Origin: Janibacter cremeus
GTDB taxonomy: Bacteria > Actinomycetota > Actinomycetes > Actinomycetales > Dermatophilaceae
NCBI RefSeq assembly: GCF_029395675.1
Contig: NZ_CP115184.1
Location: forward strand, 620,001-684,000
DNA length: 64,000 bases
Reading direction: 5' to 3'
Shown: piece by piece, positions 1 to 7,486 of the stretch
Layout: each line of letters begins with the position of its first letter
How positions within the stretch are numbered: position 1 is the stretch's first letter
Notes under the pieces: model-generated
Told to the model about the DNA's origin: nothing
The model's database searches: none
The model's input: the letters and a program-made list of their open reading frames with translations, nothing else
Made by a program: the position numbers and the translations under genes

Positions 1-539
1 AGAAAGAGGACGACCGAGGTCTGCAGGAGGCTGGCGGACTTGATGCCGCGGATGTTCAGGGCCGTGAGGAGCGCCGCCGTGGCGGTCCCGATGAGCGCCC
101 ACACCAGGTAGACGTCCGAGTCCGCGACGGTCCACAGCGGTACCGAGTACACCTCGGGCACGATGTAGGCGATGGTCCTCGGGATCGCCACGGCCTCGAA
201 TGCGGCGACACTGATGTAGCCACCGACGATCCCCCAGGACCCGATGAAGGCCAGTCGCGGACCGAAGCCGCGCAAGAGGTAGTTGTGCTCCCCTCCCGCG
301 CGCGGCATCGCCGACACCAGCTCCGCGTAGACGAGCCCGACGAGGGCCATGATGGCGCCGCCGATGACGAATCCGAGCGCTGCGCCGAGCGTCCCGGCGT
401 CGTTGAGCCAGGTGCTCGTCGTCGTGATCCAACCGAAGCCGATCATCGCGCCGAAGCCGATGAAGAAGGTCTCCACGCGCCCCAGGGAGCGCTTCAGCTG
501 CCCCTCGGCGGGAGCCGGTGGCGTGTTCGTCCGTCCCAT
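1..539 (-). CDS. APC-family amino acid permease, N-terminal part (cut by window edge)
   Basis: The frame is open from an ATG at 539 to the left edge, so only about the first 179 residues are present. After a short polar N-terminus the first membrane helix carries FFIGFGAMIGFGW near residues 25-37, the glycine-rich helix-1 signature of the amino acid-polyamine-organocation superfamily, where substrate is bound. At least four more hydrophobic segments follow, including a MPRAGGEHNYLLRGFG stretch typical of the loop and helix 3 of these secondary transporters. Role inferred from the family: proton- or exchange-coupled amino acid uptake in the cytoplasmic membrane; the substrate cannot be read from this part. 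It is transcribed away from the sigma factor gene, which lies 132 bp upstream in the same direction. Confidence 0.85.
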   Translation of the reverse strand, partial: MGRTNTPPAPAEGQLKRSLGRVETFFIGFGAMIGFGWITTTSTWLNDAGTLGAALGFVIGGAIMALVGLVYAELVSAMPRAGGEHNYLLRGFGPRLAFIGSWGIVGGYISVAAFEAVAIPRTIAYIVPEVYSVPLWTVADSDVYLVWALIGTATAALLTALNIRGIKSASLLQTSVVLF

Positions 540-671
540 TCCCTCGTACTCCTTCGGACAAGGTGTCTTCGGCCCTGTGTGGGTGCCCGGAGCATAGGGC
601 TTGGGAGTCGGACGTGCAGGACATCAGAACGCTGCTTCCTCAGCGGCTGTCCTGGTCGGGCAGGTCGTCGA

Positions 672-1754
672 TCACGGTGCCAGCGCGACGTTACGCAGCG
701 CCTCGAGCGACTTCTTCTCGATCTGCCGGATCCGCTCACGCGTCACGCCGAAGTGCTGACCGATCTGGTCGAGCGTCATCGGCTCCTGGCCGGTGAGGCC
801 GAAGCGCATCTCCAGGATCGTGACCGCACGACTGCCCAGGCCCGCCAGCATCGCCAGGTGCTCGGACAGGTCGGCCCACGTCTTCGCATCGGCCGCGCGC
901 TCCACCACGAGGTCGAGGGCAGGGTCCTCGTCGTCAACGATGTCGAGCTCGTCGCTGACCTCCTCGAGGCTGAGGCAGGGACGGAGCAGGTCGCGTGCTC
1001 GCTCGACACTCGTCACGTCAGCGTCGGCACCCAGCCGCGTCGGGTCGGCAACTGCCTCGCCCCAGGTGAGCTCCGCCCTTCGCCGAGCAGTGTCGAGCAT
1101 GCGGCACTTGTCAGCCATGTGGACGGGGATGCGGACGGTCCGAGACTCGTCGTCGACGGCACGGCCGATGCTCTGCTTGATCCACCACGTGGCGTAGGTG
1201 GAGAACTTCAGGCCGAGCGTGTGGTCGAACTTGTCGACTGCGCGCATCAACCCCAGGAGACCGGCTTGCCGCATGTCCTCGAAGTCCATCGAGGTGGTCG
1301 CTCGCGGGAGGAACTGTCGGGCGATCTTGTTGACCAGGCGGATGTTAGCCACGGTCATCGCTTCGCGGGCCTCCTCGCCCTCACGGATGACGTGCCACAT
1401 CCCGCGGCGTTCGGTGCGCTTGAGCTCGATGCCGGAGTTGAGGCGTTCCCGCGCGAAGACACCGGCTTCGATCCGTCGGGCGAGAGTCACCTCGTCCTCC
1501 GCGGTGAGGAGCCGTATGCGGTTGACCCGGCGGGAGAACGCGTTAGTACCCACGGCGGGGGAGTCGTCCCAGTCGTCGACTGCGTGGTCGAGGGTCCACG
1601 GCTCGGTGTCCTCGGTCGCCGGCGTATCGCGGAGGACGTGGAGCCGCGCGAGGTGGGCCTCCAGCGTTGAGACCTCCTCATCGATGTCGATGGACGAAGG
1701 GAGCGGGGTCACCGTCGTCGGCTGCGTTGCCGGCCTCGTCGCCATGTCGGTCAT
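672..1754 (-). CDS. RNA polymerase sigma-70 factor, RpoD/SigB-like group 2
   Basis: A 360-residue primary-like sigma factor. An acidic, Thr/Pro-rich N-terminus of about 75 residues lacks a long region 1.1. Region 1.2 follows at about 78-98 (LLTAEDEVTLARRIEAG). Region 2 has ANIRLVNKIARQF, DFEDMRQAGLLGLMRAVDKFD and FSTYATWWIKQSIGRAVDDE, which form the core-binding and -10-reading helices. Region 4.2 near the C-terminus has TLDQIGQHFGVTRERIRQIE, which reads the -35 box. Length and domain set fit non-essential group 2 factors rather than the 450-500-residue housekeeping factor of actinomycetes. The chosen ATG at 1754 is the first in the frame. Flanked by a permease gene downstream and a gene remnant upstream, so context does not tell its regulon. 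Confidence 0.92.
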   Translation of the reverse strand: MTDMATRPATQPTTVTPLPSSIDIDEEVSTLEAHLARLHVLRDTPATEDTEPWTLDHAVDDWDDSPAVGTNAFSRRVNRIRLLTAEDEVTLARRIEAGVFARERLNSGIELKRTERRGMWHVIREGEEAREAMTVANIRLVNKIARQFLPRATTSMDFEDMRQAGLLGLMRAVDKFDHTLGLKFSTYATWWIKQSIGRAVDDESRTVRIPVHMADKCRMLDTARRRAELTWGEAVADPTRLGADADVTSVERARDLLRPCLSLEEVSDELDIVDDEDPALDLVVERAADAKTWADLSEHLAMLAGLGSRAVTILEMRFGLTGQEPMTLDQIGQHFGVTRERIRQIEKKSLEALRNVALAP

Positions 1755-1839
1755 GGTGAGTGTCTATCGGTGGGTACCGACAACGCACACGGTCTCGTCG
1801 GCTCGTCCGGTGCTGCTGGTCGAACGGTCACGTCCGACC

Positions 1840-2154
1840 GACCGGAGGGCGGACGGAGGAGACCTTCCGCAACGAGGAGGAGGCAGCCTTCTTCAACTGC
1901 ATCGACTGCGCGCCCGGTGACCGCGTCGGACTGGGGGTCAGCGACCCGGTCGACGGGAAGTTCCGCATCATCCGCACCACCGACGGGGGAGCCAGCTGGG
2001 AGGTGCTGCCGGATGCGGGCATGCCGGACTCGAGCGACGAGGTGAACTTCTCCGCCAGCGGCGACTGCCTGTCGATGACCGGGCACGACGCGTGGTTCGG
2101 CGTCGGCGGCGAGGACGCCCGGGTCCACCACTCCGACGACCGCGGCCTGACGAC
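1840..2154 (+). pseudogene. Remnant of a YVTN/BNR-repeat (sialidase-like beta-propeller) protein
   Basis: In one frame this stretch reads FRNEEEAAFFNCIDC, then GVSDPVDGKFRIIRTTDGG with the SxDGGxSW BNR blade motif, then FSASGDCLSM and HHSDDRGLT. This is the central part of the secreted or periplasmic BNR/Ycf48-like propeller family (usually 300-350 residues). No proper start or signal peptide precedes it, and the reading degenerates after DRGLT, so both ends are missing. I read it as a decayed fragment of about 100 codons lying between two sigma factor genes. The surrounding bases 1755-1839 and 2155-2250 hold nothing I can recognise. Confidence 0.7.
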
Positions 2155-2250
2155 GAGGCCTCCACACGCTCGACTGCGTGCCGTCGGGGGAGTGCTGGGC
2201 TGCTGGTGGTGACGGCCGAGTGGGGCGTCGCTGAGCGACCGTGCCGGGGG

Positions 2251-3138
2251 TCAGCGCACGGGCGTGCCGTCCGGCGGCTCGGGCAGATCCATCGCCGCCA
2301 GCCGCACGGGGTCGACCAGGGCCACCACGTCGACCATCCGACCGTCGACGATCGTGCACGCCATCACGCTGAATGGCTTGCCCGTCCTCGACCGCGCCAG
2401 GATGCCCGGTTGGCCGTTGACGAGCACGCGTTGCGCGATGGGGGACTGCTTGCGACCGCTCTCGATCCCGGCGACGATCTCCGTGCGGCCCAGCCGCACG
2501 ACCTCGCCCTTGGGGGTGTGCGTGGTCCACGTGATGTCGGGGTCGAGCACCTCGAGCAGTCGCTCGAAGTCCCCGTCGCGCGCTGCGGCGATGAAGGCGT
2601 CCACCACCTCGCGCTGCCTCTGCCGATCGTCGGTGGAGGTGGGGGCACCCTGCACCTTCCGCCGGGCCCGACTGGCGAGCATCTTGGACGCGTCCGGTGT
2701 CTTCCTGATGATCTGCCCGATCTCGGCGAAGGGGACGGCGAACATGTCGTGCAGCACGAACGCGAGCCGCTCATCGGGACGCAGGGTCTCGAGGACCACC
2801 AGCAGTGCCAGCCCGACCGAGTCGGCGACCACCGCCGACTCCTCCGGGCCACCCCCTTCGTCCGCAGTGATCACGAAGTCCGGGACCTGCTCGTCAAAGG
2901 CCGCCTCTGCCTTAACCTTGCGCGAGCGCAGCATGTCCAGGCAGACCCGACCGGTCACGGTCGTCAGCCATCCCGGCAGATTGTCCACCGCGCGCGAGTC
3001 CTGTCGCGCCAGGCGGAACCAGACCTCCTGCACCGCGTCCTCGGCATCGGCGATGGACCCCAGCATCCGGTAGGACAACGAGACAAGGCGCCTGCGCTCC
3101 TGCTCGAACTCCTCGGCCAGCCCTGCGTCGGCACTCAT
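2251..3138 (-). CDS. sigJ: ECF41-family (SigJ-like) RNA polymerase sigma factor with SnoaL-like C-terminal domain
   Basis: A 295-residue extracytoplasmic-function sigma factor. Residues 1-65 hold sigma region 2 (LVSLSYRMLGSIADAEDAVQEVWFR), followed by the linker NLPGWLTTVTGRVCLDMLRSRK. Region 4 lies at about 110-165 (LRPDERLAFVLHDMFAVPFAEIGQII). The last 125 residues (REVVDAFIAAARDGDFERLLEVLDPDITW onward) form a SnoaL/NTF2-like fold. That fused domain defines the ECF41 group, where it replaces a separate anti-sigma factor and tunes activity in cis. The frame is open far upstream, but the ATG at 3138 has an AGGAAGG ribosome site and gives the family's usual start. Divergent from a DoxX-like gene, a common partner of ECF41 factors and probably its target. 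Confidence 0.9.
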   Translation of the reverse strand: MSADAGLAEEFEQERRRLVSLSYRMLGSIADAEDAVQEVWFRLARQDSRAVDNLPGWLTTVTGRVCLDMLRSRKVKAEAAFDEQVPDFVITADEGGGPEESAVVADSVGLALLVVLETLRPDERLAFVLHDMFAVPFAEIGQIIRKTPDASKMLASRARRKVQGAPTSTDDRQRQREVVDAFIAAARDGDFERLLEVLDPDITWTTHTPKGEVVRLGRTEIVAGIESGRKQSPIAQRVLVNGQPGILARSRTGKPFSVMACTIVDGRMVDVVALVDPVRLAAMDLPEPPDGTPVR

Positions 3139-3180
3139 GGTCGTTACCTTCCTCGATCGGTGTCCGTCATGACCATGACG

Positions 3181-3194
3181 AGCCCGTACGGGCT
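3181..3194. promoter_or_regulatory. 14-bp perfect palindrome in the sigJ/doxX divergent spacer
   Basis: AGCCCGTACGGGCT is a perfect inverted repeat in the 81-bp spacer between the divergent ECF41 sigma and DoxX-like genes. Around it, AGGTAACGAC (minus strand, touching the sigma start) and AGGTAACCGAC (plus strand, 13 nt before the DoxX-like start) face outward as near-identical arms. Either could be an operator or an ECF41 promoter element. I do not see the published ECF41 TGTCACA -35 box, so the role is open. Confidence 0.4.
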
Positions 3195-3219
3195 GAGGTA
3201 ACCGACTGGAGGCACAAGC

Positions 3220-3606
3220 ATGAACACCGCCCTGTGGATCCTGACCATCGTGTTGTCGATCGGCTTCGCGATCGGTGGCTCGACCCAGATCCTCCTCTCG
3301 AAGGAACGATTCCGCGCGCTGGGAAGGTCGGCGCACTGGGTCGACGACTTCGACCCACGACACATCACCGCCATCGGCACGATCAAGGTCGTCGGAGCCC
3401 TGGGGCTCGTCCTGCCCGCCATCGTCGGCATCGCTCCCGTGCTGGTGCCGCTGGCAGCGTGCGGCCTGGCGTTGGTGATGACCGGAGCCGGCACGACCCG
3501 GTTCCGCCGCAACGAGTGGGGGTACCTGGTCGGGGACCTGGTCCTGCTCGCCCTGTGCGCATTCCTGGCATGGGGTCGCTTCGCGCTCGCGCCGTTCGAA
3601 GGATGA
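3220..3606 (+). CDS. DoxX-like four-helix membrane protein
   Basis: A 128-residue hydrophobic protein with about four membrane helices (5-25, 48-68, 72-92, 105-122). The cytoplasmic stretch ERFRALGRSAHWVDDFDPRHITAIGTIKVVGALGL matches the layout of DoxX/DoxX-like proteins, poorly characterised membrane proteins linked to redox stress and often found beside ECF41 sigma factors. The ATG at 3220 has TGGAGG seven bases upstream. Divergent from sigJ, so it is the obvious candidate for direct SigJ control. Enzyme activity is unknown. Confidence 0.8.
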   Translation: MNTALWILTIVLSIGFAIGGSTQILLSKERFRALGRSAHWVDDFDPRHITAIGTIKVVGALGLVLPAIVGIAPVLVPLAACGLALVMTGAGTTRFRRNEWGYLVGDLVLLALCAFLAWGRFALAPFEG

Positions 3607-3643
3607 ACGAAGGGGGGCCGCCCGGAGCCCCCGGCATGAGTAG

Positions 3644-3670
3644 TTGAATTGTTTACACGAGATTGATAGT
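3644..3670 (+). promoter_or_regulatory. AT-rich possible promoter ahead of the first duplicated gene
   Basis: A short AT-rich island in very GC-rich DNA, with TTGAAT (3644-3649) and GATAGT (3665-3670) spaced 15 bp. It resembles a -35/-10 pair and lies about 195 bp upstream of the first of the two duplicated secreted-protein genes. The spacing is short for a sigma-70 promoter, so this is weak. The rest of 3607-3864 shows no gene. Confidence 0.3.
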
Positions 3671-3864
3671 GTTTTTTCAGTCCACAGAGGACGACGAAGG
3701 GGAGCGACCGGGACGTCGGTGGCCAGCAGCCAAGCTGGTCTGCCGGCCAGCGTGGAAGCCACTGTGCTGCTTCGGTTGCTCGGGGGGGATCGCGATGCGG
3801 TCTCGTCACCACTCGCTGAGCCGAGATGACGTCCTTCGCGCGACGTACCAACTCATCCGGGGGG

Positions 3865-4242
3865 ATGTCCATGTTCTTCAAGGCCTTCATCACGTCTGCC
3901 CTCGTGGCATTCCTGGGGGCTCTCGTGGTCGGGGTGGCGGTCCTGCCGGGGGTGATGACCCAGCAGGCACGCACGGTGGAGTTCACCACTGTCGAGCCGA
4001 GCGCCGTGGTGCCGGCCGCTCCGATGGGTGCGCTCGAGGCGGCTCTCGCCCACGCCGAGGCGCACGGCCTCACCGACTGCGTGGATCCGGAGCACGCCCG
4101 TCTGGATGACGTGGTCCTCACCGTCCCCAGTGATCCCGGCGCCGAGGTGGTCATCACGCAGGTCGGCTTCGACGAGGCACTGACCTCTGGCGAGCTGGGC
4201 CGGTGGAATGTGTTGTCCTGCAAGGCAGTCGACGCGATCTGA
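3865..4242 (+). CDS. Small membrane-anchored secreted protein, copy 1 of a tandem pair
   Basis: An unrecognised protein of about 125 residues. One hydrophobic helix (MFFKAFITSALVAFLGALV, then VGVAVLPGVM) is followed by a 90-residue polar domain rich in Asp/Glu, with two cysteines (in LTDCVDP and LSCKAVD) that could form a disulfide outside the cell. It looks like a signal-anchor protein with an extracytoplasmic tail. The start is set by CCGGGGGGATG, identical in copy 2; the ATG two codons later is equally possible because the purine run suits it better. Copy 2 lies 263 bp downstream. Function unknown; no catalytic motif seen. Confidence 0.7.
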   Translation: MSMFFKAFITSALVAFLGALVVGVAVLPGVMTQQARTVEFTTVEPSAVVPAAPMGALEAALAHAEAHGLTDCVDPEHARLDDVVLTVPSDPGAEVVITQVGFDEALTSGELGRWNVLSCKAVDAI

Positions 4243-4285
4243 CCGGCGGCCGACGAGACGGTTCGGGCGCGCCGCGGTGACGCCG

Positions 4286-4313
4286 GCGTTGTCGGTGGTC
4301 GCTGCCAGTGTGT
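4286..4313 (+). repeat. Orphan copy of the DUF222-gene upstream element
   Basis: GCGTTGTCGGTGGTCGCTG plus the next nine bases match 26 of 28 positions with 20196-20223, which sits directly in front of the DUF222/HNH gene. Here no HNH gene follows; the element lies in the spacer between the two duplicated small genes. It may be a leftover of a lost HNH gene or a borrowed promoter for copy 2. Confidence 0.6.
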
Positions 4314-4505
4314 GAAGTGTCCACAAAGGGCACCGAAGGGGAGTGACCGCCGAGCTGGCGTTCTGCAGACGGGGAAGGTCTGCGACTAGCGGCAGCCACG
4401 GGTCGTACGGTCACGCCGGATCACTGCACAATCGGTCCGGATTCGCCACCGCGTACCGTGTGCGGTGGCGGCCCCTTCGGCCGACCGGCAACCACATCCG
4501 GGGGG

Positions 4506-4886
4506 ATGCACATGTTCTTCAAGGCCTTCATCACATCTGCTCTCGTGGCATTCCTGGGGGCTCTCGTGGTCGGGGTGGCGGTCCTGCCGGGTGTGATGAC
4601 CCAGCAGGCGCGCACGGTGGAGTTCACCACCTCCGAGCCGAGCGCGTCGGCGCCGACCGCTCCGATGGGTGCGCTCGAGGCGGCTCTCGCCCACGCCGAC
4701 GTGCATGGCCTCACCGACTGCGTGGATCCGGAGCACGCCCGTCTGGACGACGTGGTCCTCACCGTCCCCAGTGATCCCGGCGCCGAGGTGGTCATCACGG
4801 AGGTCGGCTTCGACGAGGCCCTGGTCTCTGGCGAGCTGGGCCGGTGGAACGTGCTGGCCTGCGCGGTGGTCGACCGCGCGCCATGA
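4506..4886 (+). CDS. Small membrane-anchored secreted protein, copy 2 of a tandem pair
   Basis: Paralogue of the preceding gene, 126 residues, about 13 differences over 125 aligned positions. The membrane helix is unchanged (FFKAFITSALVAFLGALVVG). Changes cluster in the linker after the helix (VEPSAVVPAAP against SEPSASAPTAP) and at the extreme C-terminus. Both cysteines are kept (LTDCVDP, LACAVVD). The same CCGGGGGGATG start context is present, with ATG 4512 as the alternative. Conservation of the frame and of the anchor implies both copies are made. Function unknown. Confidence 0.7.
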   Translation: MHMFFKAFITSALVAFLGALVVGVAVLPGVMTQQARTVEFTTSEPSASAPTAPMGALEAALAHADVHGLTDCVDPEHARLDDVVLTVPSDPGAEVVITEVGFDEALVSGELGRWNVLACAVVDRAP

Positions 4887-4911
4887 GCCCGGCACGCGGC
4901 CGTCCCGAGCC

Positions 4912-5910
4912 TCAGCTGTAGCGCCAGATCCCGTCGACCTCGGTCTCACGGACCCGCTCCTGGGCGACGAGCACCTGCAGGTGGGCGAGTGTCTCGGTGG
5001 TGGCGAGCATCTGGTTCATCGGGTCCAGCTCGGACAGGTGCCGCTCGTGCCGCGTCCAGCGCAGCGCCTCGGCGACCGCGAAGCCGGACGAGGCGCCGGC
5101 CCGCACGGCGGCCTCGGTCTGGGCCAGCCGCCTCTCGTGGTGGGCCAGCAGCTCCTCGACCCGGGCGTGCAGCCCGCCCCCGGCCGGGCCGTGCGCCGGC
5201 AGCAGCAGGCGGTCGCGCTCGGTGAGCATCTCGGCCAGTGACCCGAGGTAGTCCGCGAGGGGTGTCCTCACCGGCTTGGCCTGGAAGCCGATCGAGGGTG
5301 TGATGTGCGGCAGCACGTGGTCCCCGGCGAAGACCAGGTCCGACTCGTCGTCGAAGAAGACCACGTGCCCCTGCGTGTGACCCGGAGTCGCCCGGACCCG
5401 GAGCGAACGGCCCGCTGCCGCAACGGACTCCTCGTCCCGCAGCCAGCGATCCGGGTCGGTGTAGCCGGCGAGGTCGACCCGGTCCACCGGCAGGGCCGCC
5501 AGGCCCTCGATCACACTCGTGGCGTCCGCGGCGAGGAGGAGGGCATCGGCCCCGGCGAATGCTCCGTCACTCGCGCGGATCGCCTCGAGCTGCTCGGCCT
5601 CCCCCTCGCCCAGACCGACGACCAGGCCCGCACGTCGTCGCAGGCCGAGCGCCATCGTGTAGTGGTCGCGGTGGTGGTGCGTCACGAGGCACTGGTCGAA
5701 GTCCTGCGTCGCCAGCCCCAACTCCCCGAGAGCGTCCTCCAACGCACACCGGGCGACGTCGACCTCCCACCCACCGTCGATGAGGGTGTGCGAGTCCTCG
5801 CCAATGACGGCGTAGACGTTGACTGCCTTCAACCCGTCCATCGGGAGCGGAAGGGGGATCCGATGGACTCCCGGCGCGACCTCCTCGGGTCCCGGCCTCG
5901 TCCAGTCCAT
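4912..5910 (-). CDS. MBL-fold metallo-hydrolase (glyoxalase II/LACTB2-like)
   Basis: A 332-residue cytoplasmic metallo-beta-lactamase-fold hydrolase. Zinc ligands are visible: HHHRDH at 78-83, GHTQGH at 177-182 and the bridging Asp in FAGDH at 194-198. The C-terminal 90 residues form a helical region (LHARVEELLAHHERRL) as in LACTB2/RNase-like and glyoxalase II-like relatives, so a thioester, lactone or phosphodiester substrate is possible. The frame is open upstream; I take the ATG at 5910 because AGGGAGAAC precedes it. Neighbours do not form an operon with it, and the substrate cannot be deduced. Confidence 0.85.
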   Translation of the reverse strand: MDWTRPGPEEVAPGVHRIPLPLPMDGLKAVNVYAVIGEDSHTLIDGGWEVDVARCALEDALGELGLATQDFDQCLVTHHHRDHYTMALGLRRRAGLVVGLGEGEAEQLEAIRASDGAFAGADALLLAADATSVIEGLAALPVDRVDLAGYTDPDRWLRDEESVAAAGRSLRVRATPGHTQGHVVFFDDESDLVFAGDHVLPHITPSIGFQAKPVRTPLADYLGSLAEMLTERDRLLLPAHGPAGGGLHARVEELLAHHERRLAQTEAAVRAGASSGFAVAEALRWTRHERHLSELDPMNQMLATTETLAHLQVLVAQERVRETEVDGIWRYS

Positions 5911-6031
5911 CGTTCTCCCTTCGTCGCGAACTGCTGGCCACCGTAGCCGCACGTACGGGCGGCCACGCCCGCGGCCTCGCGGGCGTGACAGACTCACGTG
6001 GGTGACCACGTCGCACGATCCTGACAACCTC

Positions 6032-6646
6032 ATGGCCGCGATCCGACAGGGCCGCGTGCGCGTGGGACCACACGCCCGGGCGGTGGCGCTCATCCTGCAC
6101 GGGGGCCGTGCCGTCGAGCCGCGACCGCGTCGCTCGCGGGACGTCTCCTACCTGCGGATGCTTCCCTTCGCGCCCGCCGTCTGGCGGGCCTCGCGGGGAC
6201 GGGTCGCACCAGTGCTCGTGCACAACCAGGAGGGAGGCTGGATCGCCCCCACCGGGAGCGGTCTGACCCAGACCCGCGAGCTCGTGCGCCGACTGGCCCA
6301 CGAGCACGGATTGCCGGTCGTGCTGCTCGGACACTCCAGCGGCGGTTGGGCGGCACTGCGGTGCGGTGACGAGGACGCGGTGGCCGGCAGCGTGGCACTC
6401 GCGCCGTGGATCGCCGAGGAGGACCCGGACGAGCACCTGCGGGAGAAGGTCGTGCGGGTCGTCCACGGTGAGGCGGACACGGTGTGCAGCCCGCAGCGGT
6501 CACGCGACTTCGTCGAGCGACTGCGCGCCGCCGGTGCTGACGCGACGTACCAGGGGTTGCCGGGTGGCCACGCGCTCCTGGAGCGTCCGCGGAGGTGGCA
6601 CCTCCTCGCGGCGCGGGCCGTCGTGGAGGTCGCTGCGCGCGGCTGA
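6032..6646 (+). CDS. Small alpha/beta hydrolase
   Basis: About 204 residues with an alpha/beta-hydrolase core: an oxyanion strand-turn LILHGGRAVEP near the start, nucleophile elbow GHSSGG at about residue 90, acid region VVHGEADTVCSP and catalytic His in LPGGHALLERPR near the end. The lid domain is minimal, as in BAAT/dienelactone-hydrolase-like small hydrolases. No convincing ribosome site is seen; GTG 6002 would add ten residues. Divergent from the MBL gene, with 121 bp between them. Substrate unknown. Confidence 0.8.
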   Translation: MAAIRQGRVRVGPHARAVALILHGGRAVEPRPRRSRDVSYLRMLPFAPAVWRASRGRVAPVLVHNQEGGWIAPTGSGLTQTRELVRRLAHEHGLPVVLLGHSSGGWAALRCGDEDAVAGSVALAPWIAEEDPDEHLREKVVRVVHGEADTVCSPQRSRDFVERLRAAGADATYQGLPGGHALLERPRRWHLLAARAVVEVAARG

Positions 6647-6667
6647 GCGTCGGCCGGTCCCGGCGGG

Positions 6668-7486
6668 TCAGGGTCGCTTCGGCGGTCGCGGGAAGAACAT
6701 CGAGGTGCGCTCCGTGTAATCCGGGTATCCGGGCCGATCGGCCATCCGCCGTTCGAGCAGGCGGGCGCCGGTGGCGAAGGCGAAGGCGAAGGCGAAGGCG
6801 AGAACGTAGGTCATGACCACCGGCGAGAGCACGGTGAGCACACCCGGCCAGGCCTCGGCGGCGATGAGCCACAGGCCCCACCAGACGCAGGCGTCACCGA
6901 AGTAGTTCGGGTGCCGCGTCCACGCCCACAGACCGCGGTCCGTGACGGTGCCCCTGGTGGTCGGGTCGGCCTCGAAGGCCTTGAGCTGGGCATCGCCGAT
7001 CGCCTCGGAGAGGAGGCCGACGAGCCACACGAGCGTCCCGAGCGCGGCAACCGGGCCGAGGGGCTCGTCCGTCGTCCCGGCGACCATGAGCGGCAGGGCG
7101 ACGAACCACGCCACCACGCCCTGCGTCAGGAAGACCTTGCGCAGCGCCACGGTGAACCGGCGCTCGCGCGGGACGTCCTCCAGCAGCTCCGGGTAGCGCG
7201 GATCCTCACCGGCCCCGCGCAGACGGCCGACGAGGTGCCACGCGAGCCGCCCGCCCCACACCGTGGTGAGTCCGGCGAGCAACCAGGAGCGTGCGCTCCC
7301 TTCGCCCGCGACCACGCTCGCCCAGGCGACGAGGACGAAGAGGAGCGGCCACGTCGCGTCGACCACCGCGAAGCGGCCCTGCCGCCGCGCGACGGCCGCG
7401 GTGACCACGAGCGCGGCGACGACGACGCCGATCCCCGCCAGCCCGACGACCCCGAGCCGGATCAGTCCGGCGACGAGGTAGCTCAC
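6668..7486 (-). CDS. DUF1295 membrane protein (steroid 5-alpha-reductase-like)
   Basis: A 272-residue integral membrane protein with about seven helices. The C-terminal third has the family signature TRHPNYFGD followed by WWGLWL and, near the end, DRPGYPDYTERTSMFFP, diagnostic of DUF1295 and related to ICMT/steroid reductases that use S-adenosylmethionine or NADPH. The reaction is unknown. The 7483-7486 overlap with the asparaginase gene means the two are co-transcribed. A GCGAAG hexanucleotide is repeated four times near the 3' end and encodes alternating Ala-Phe in the last-but-one helix. Confidence 0.85.
   Translation of the reverse strand: MSYLVAGLIRLGVVGLAGIGVVVAALVVTAAVARRQGRFAVVDATWPLLFVLVAWASVVAGEGSARSWLLAGLTTVWGGRLAWHLVGRLRGAGEDPRYPELLEDVPRERRFTVALRKVFLTQGVVAWFVALPLMVAGTTDEPLGPVAALGTLVWLVGLLSEAIGDAQLKAFEADPTTRGTVTDRGLWAWTRHPNYFGDACVWWGLWLIAAEAWPGVLTVLSPVVMTYVLAFAFAFAFATGARLLERRMADRPGYPDYTERTSMFFPRPPKRP
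6774..6797. repeat. GCGAAG hexanucleotide microsatellite, four units
   Basis: Four perfect GCGAAG units inside the DUF1295 gene encode an Ala-Phe run in a membrane helix. Unit length is a multiple of three, so slippage would change helix length rather than frame. Confidence 0.7.

Larger units (their letters stand above)
3680..4886 (+). repeat. Tandem duplication, two units of about 640 bp each
   Basis: Unit 1 runs from about 3680 to the end of the first small secreted-protein gene, unit 2 from about 4319 to 4886. Both begin with TCCACARAGGRCRMCGAAGG-like sequence, keep the same distance (185 and 187 bp) from that block to the start codon, share CATCCGGGGGGATG at the start, and encode proteins about 90% identical. 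The middle of the two upstream regions has diverged strongly while both ends are conserved. Confidence 0.85.
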
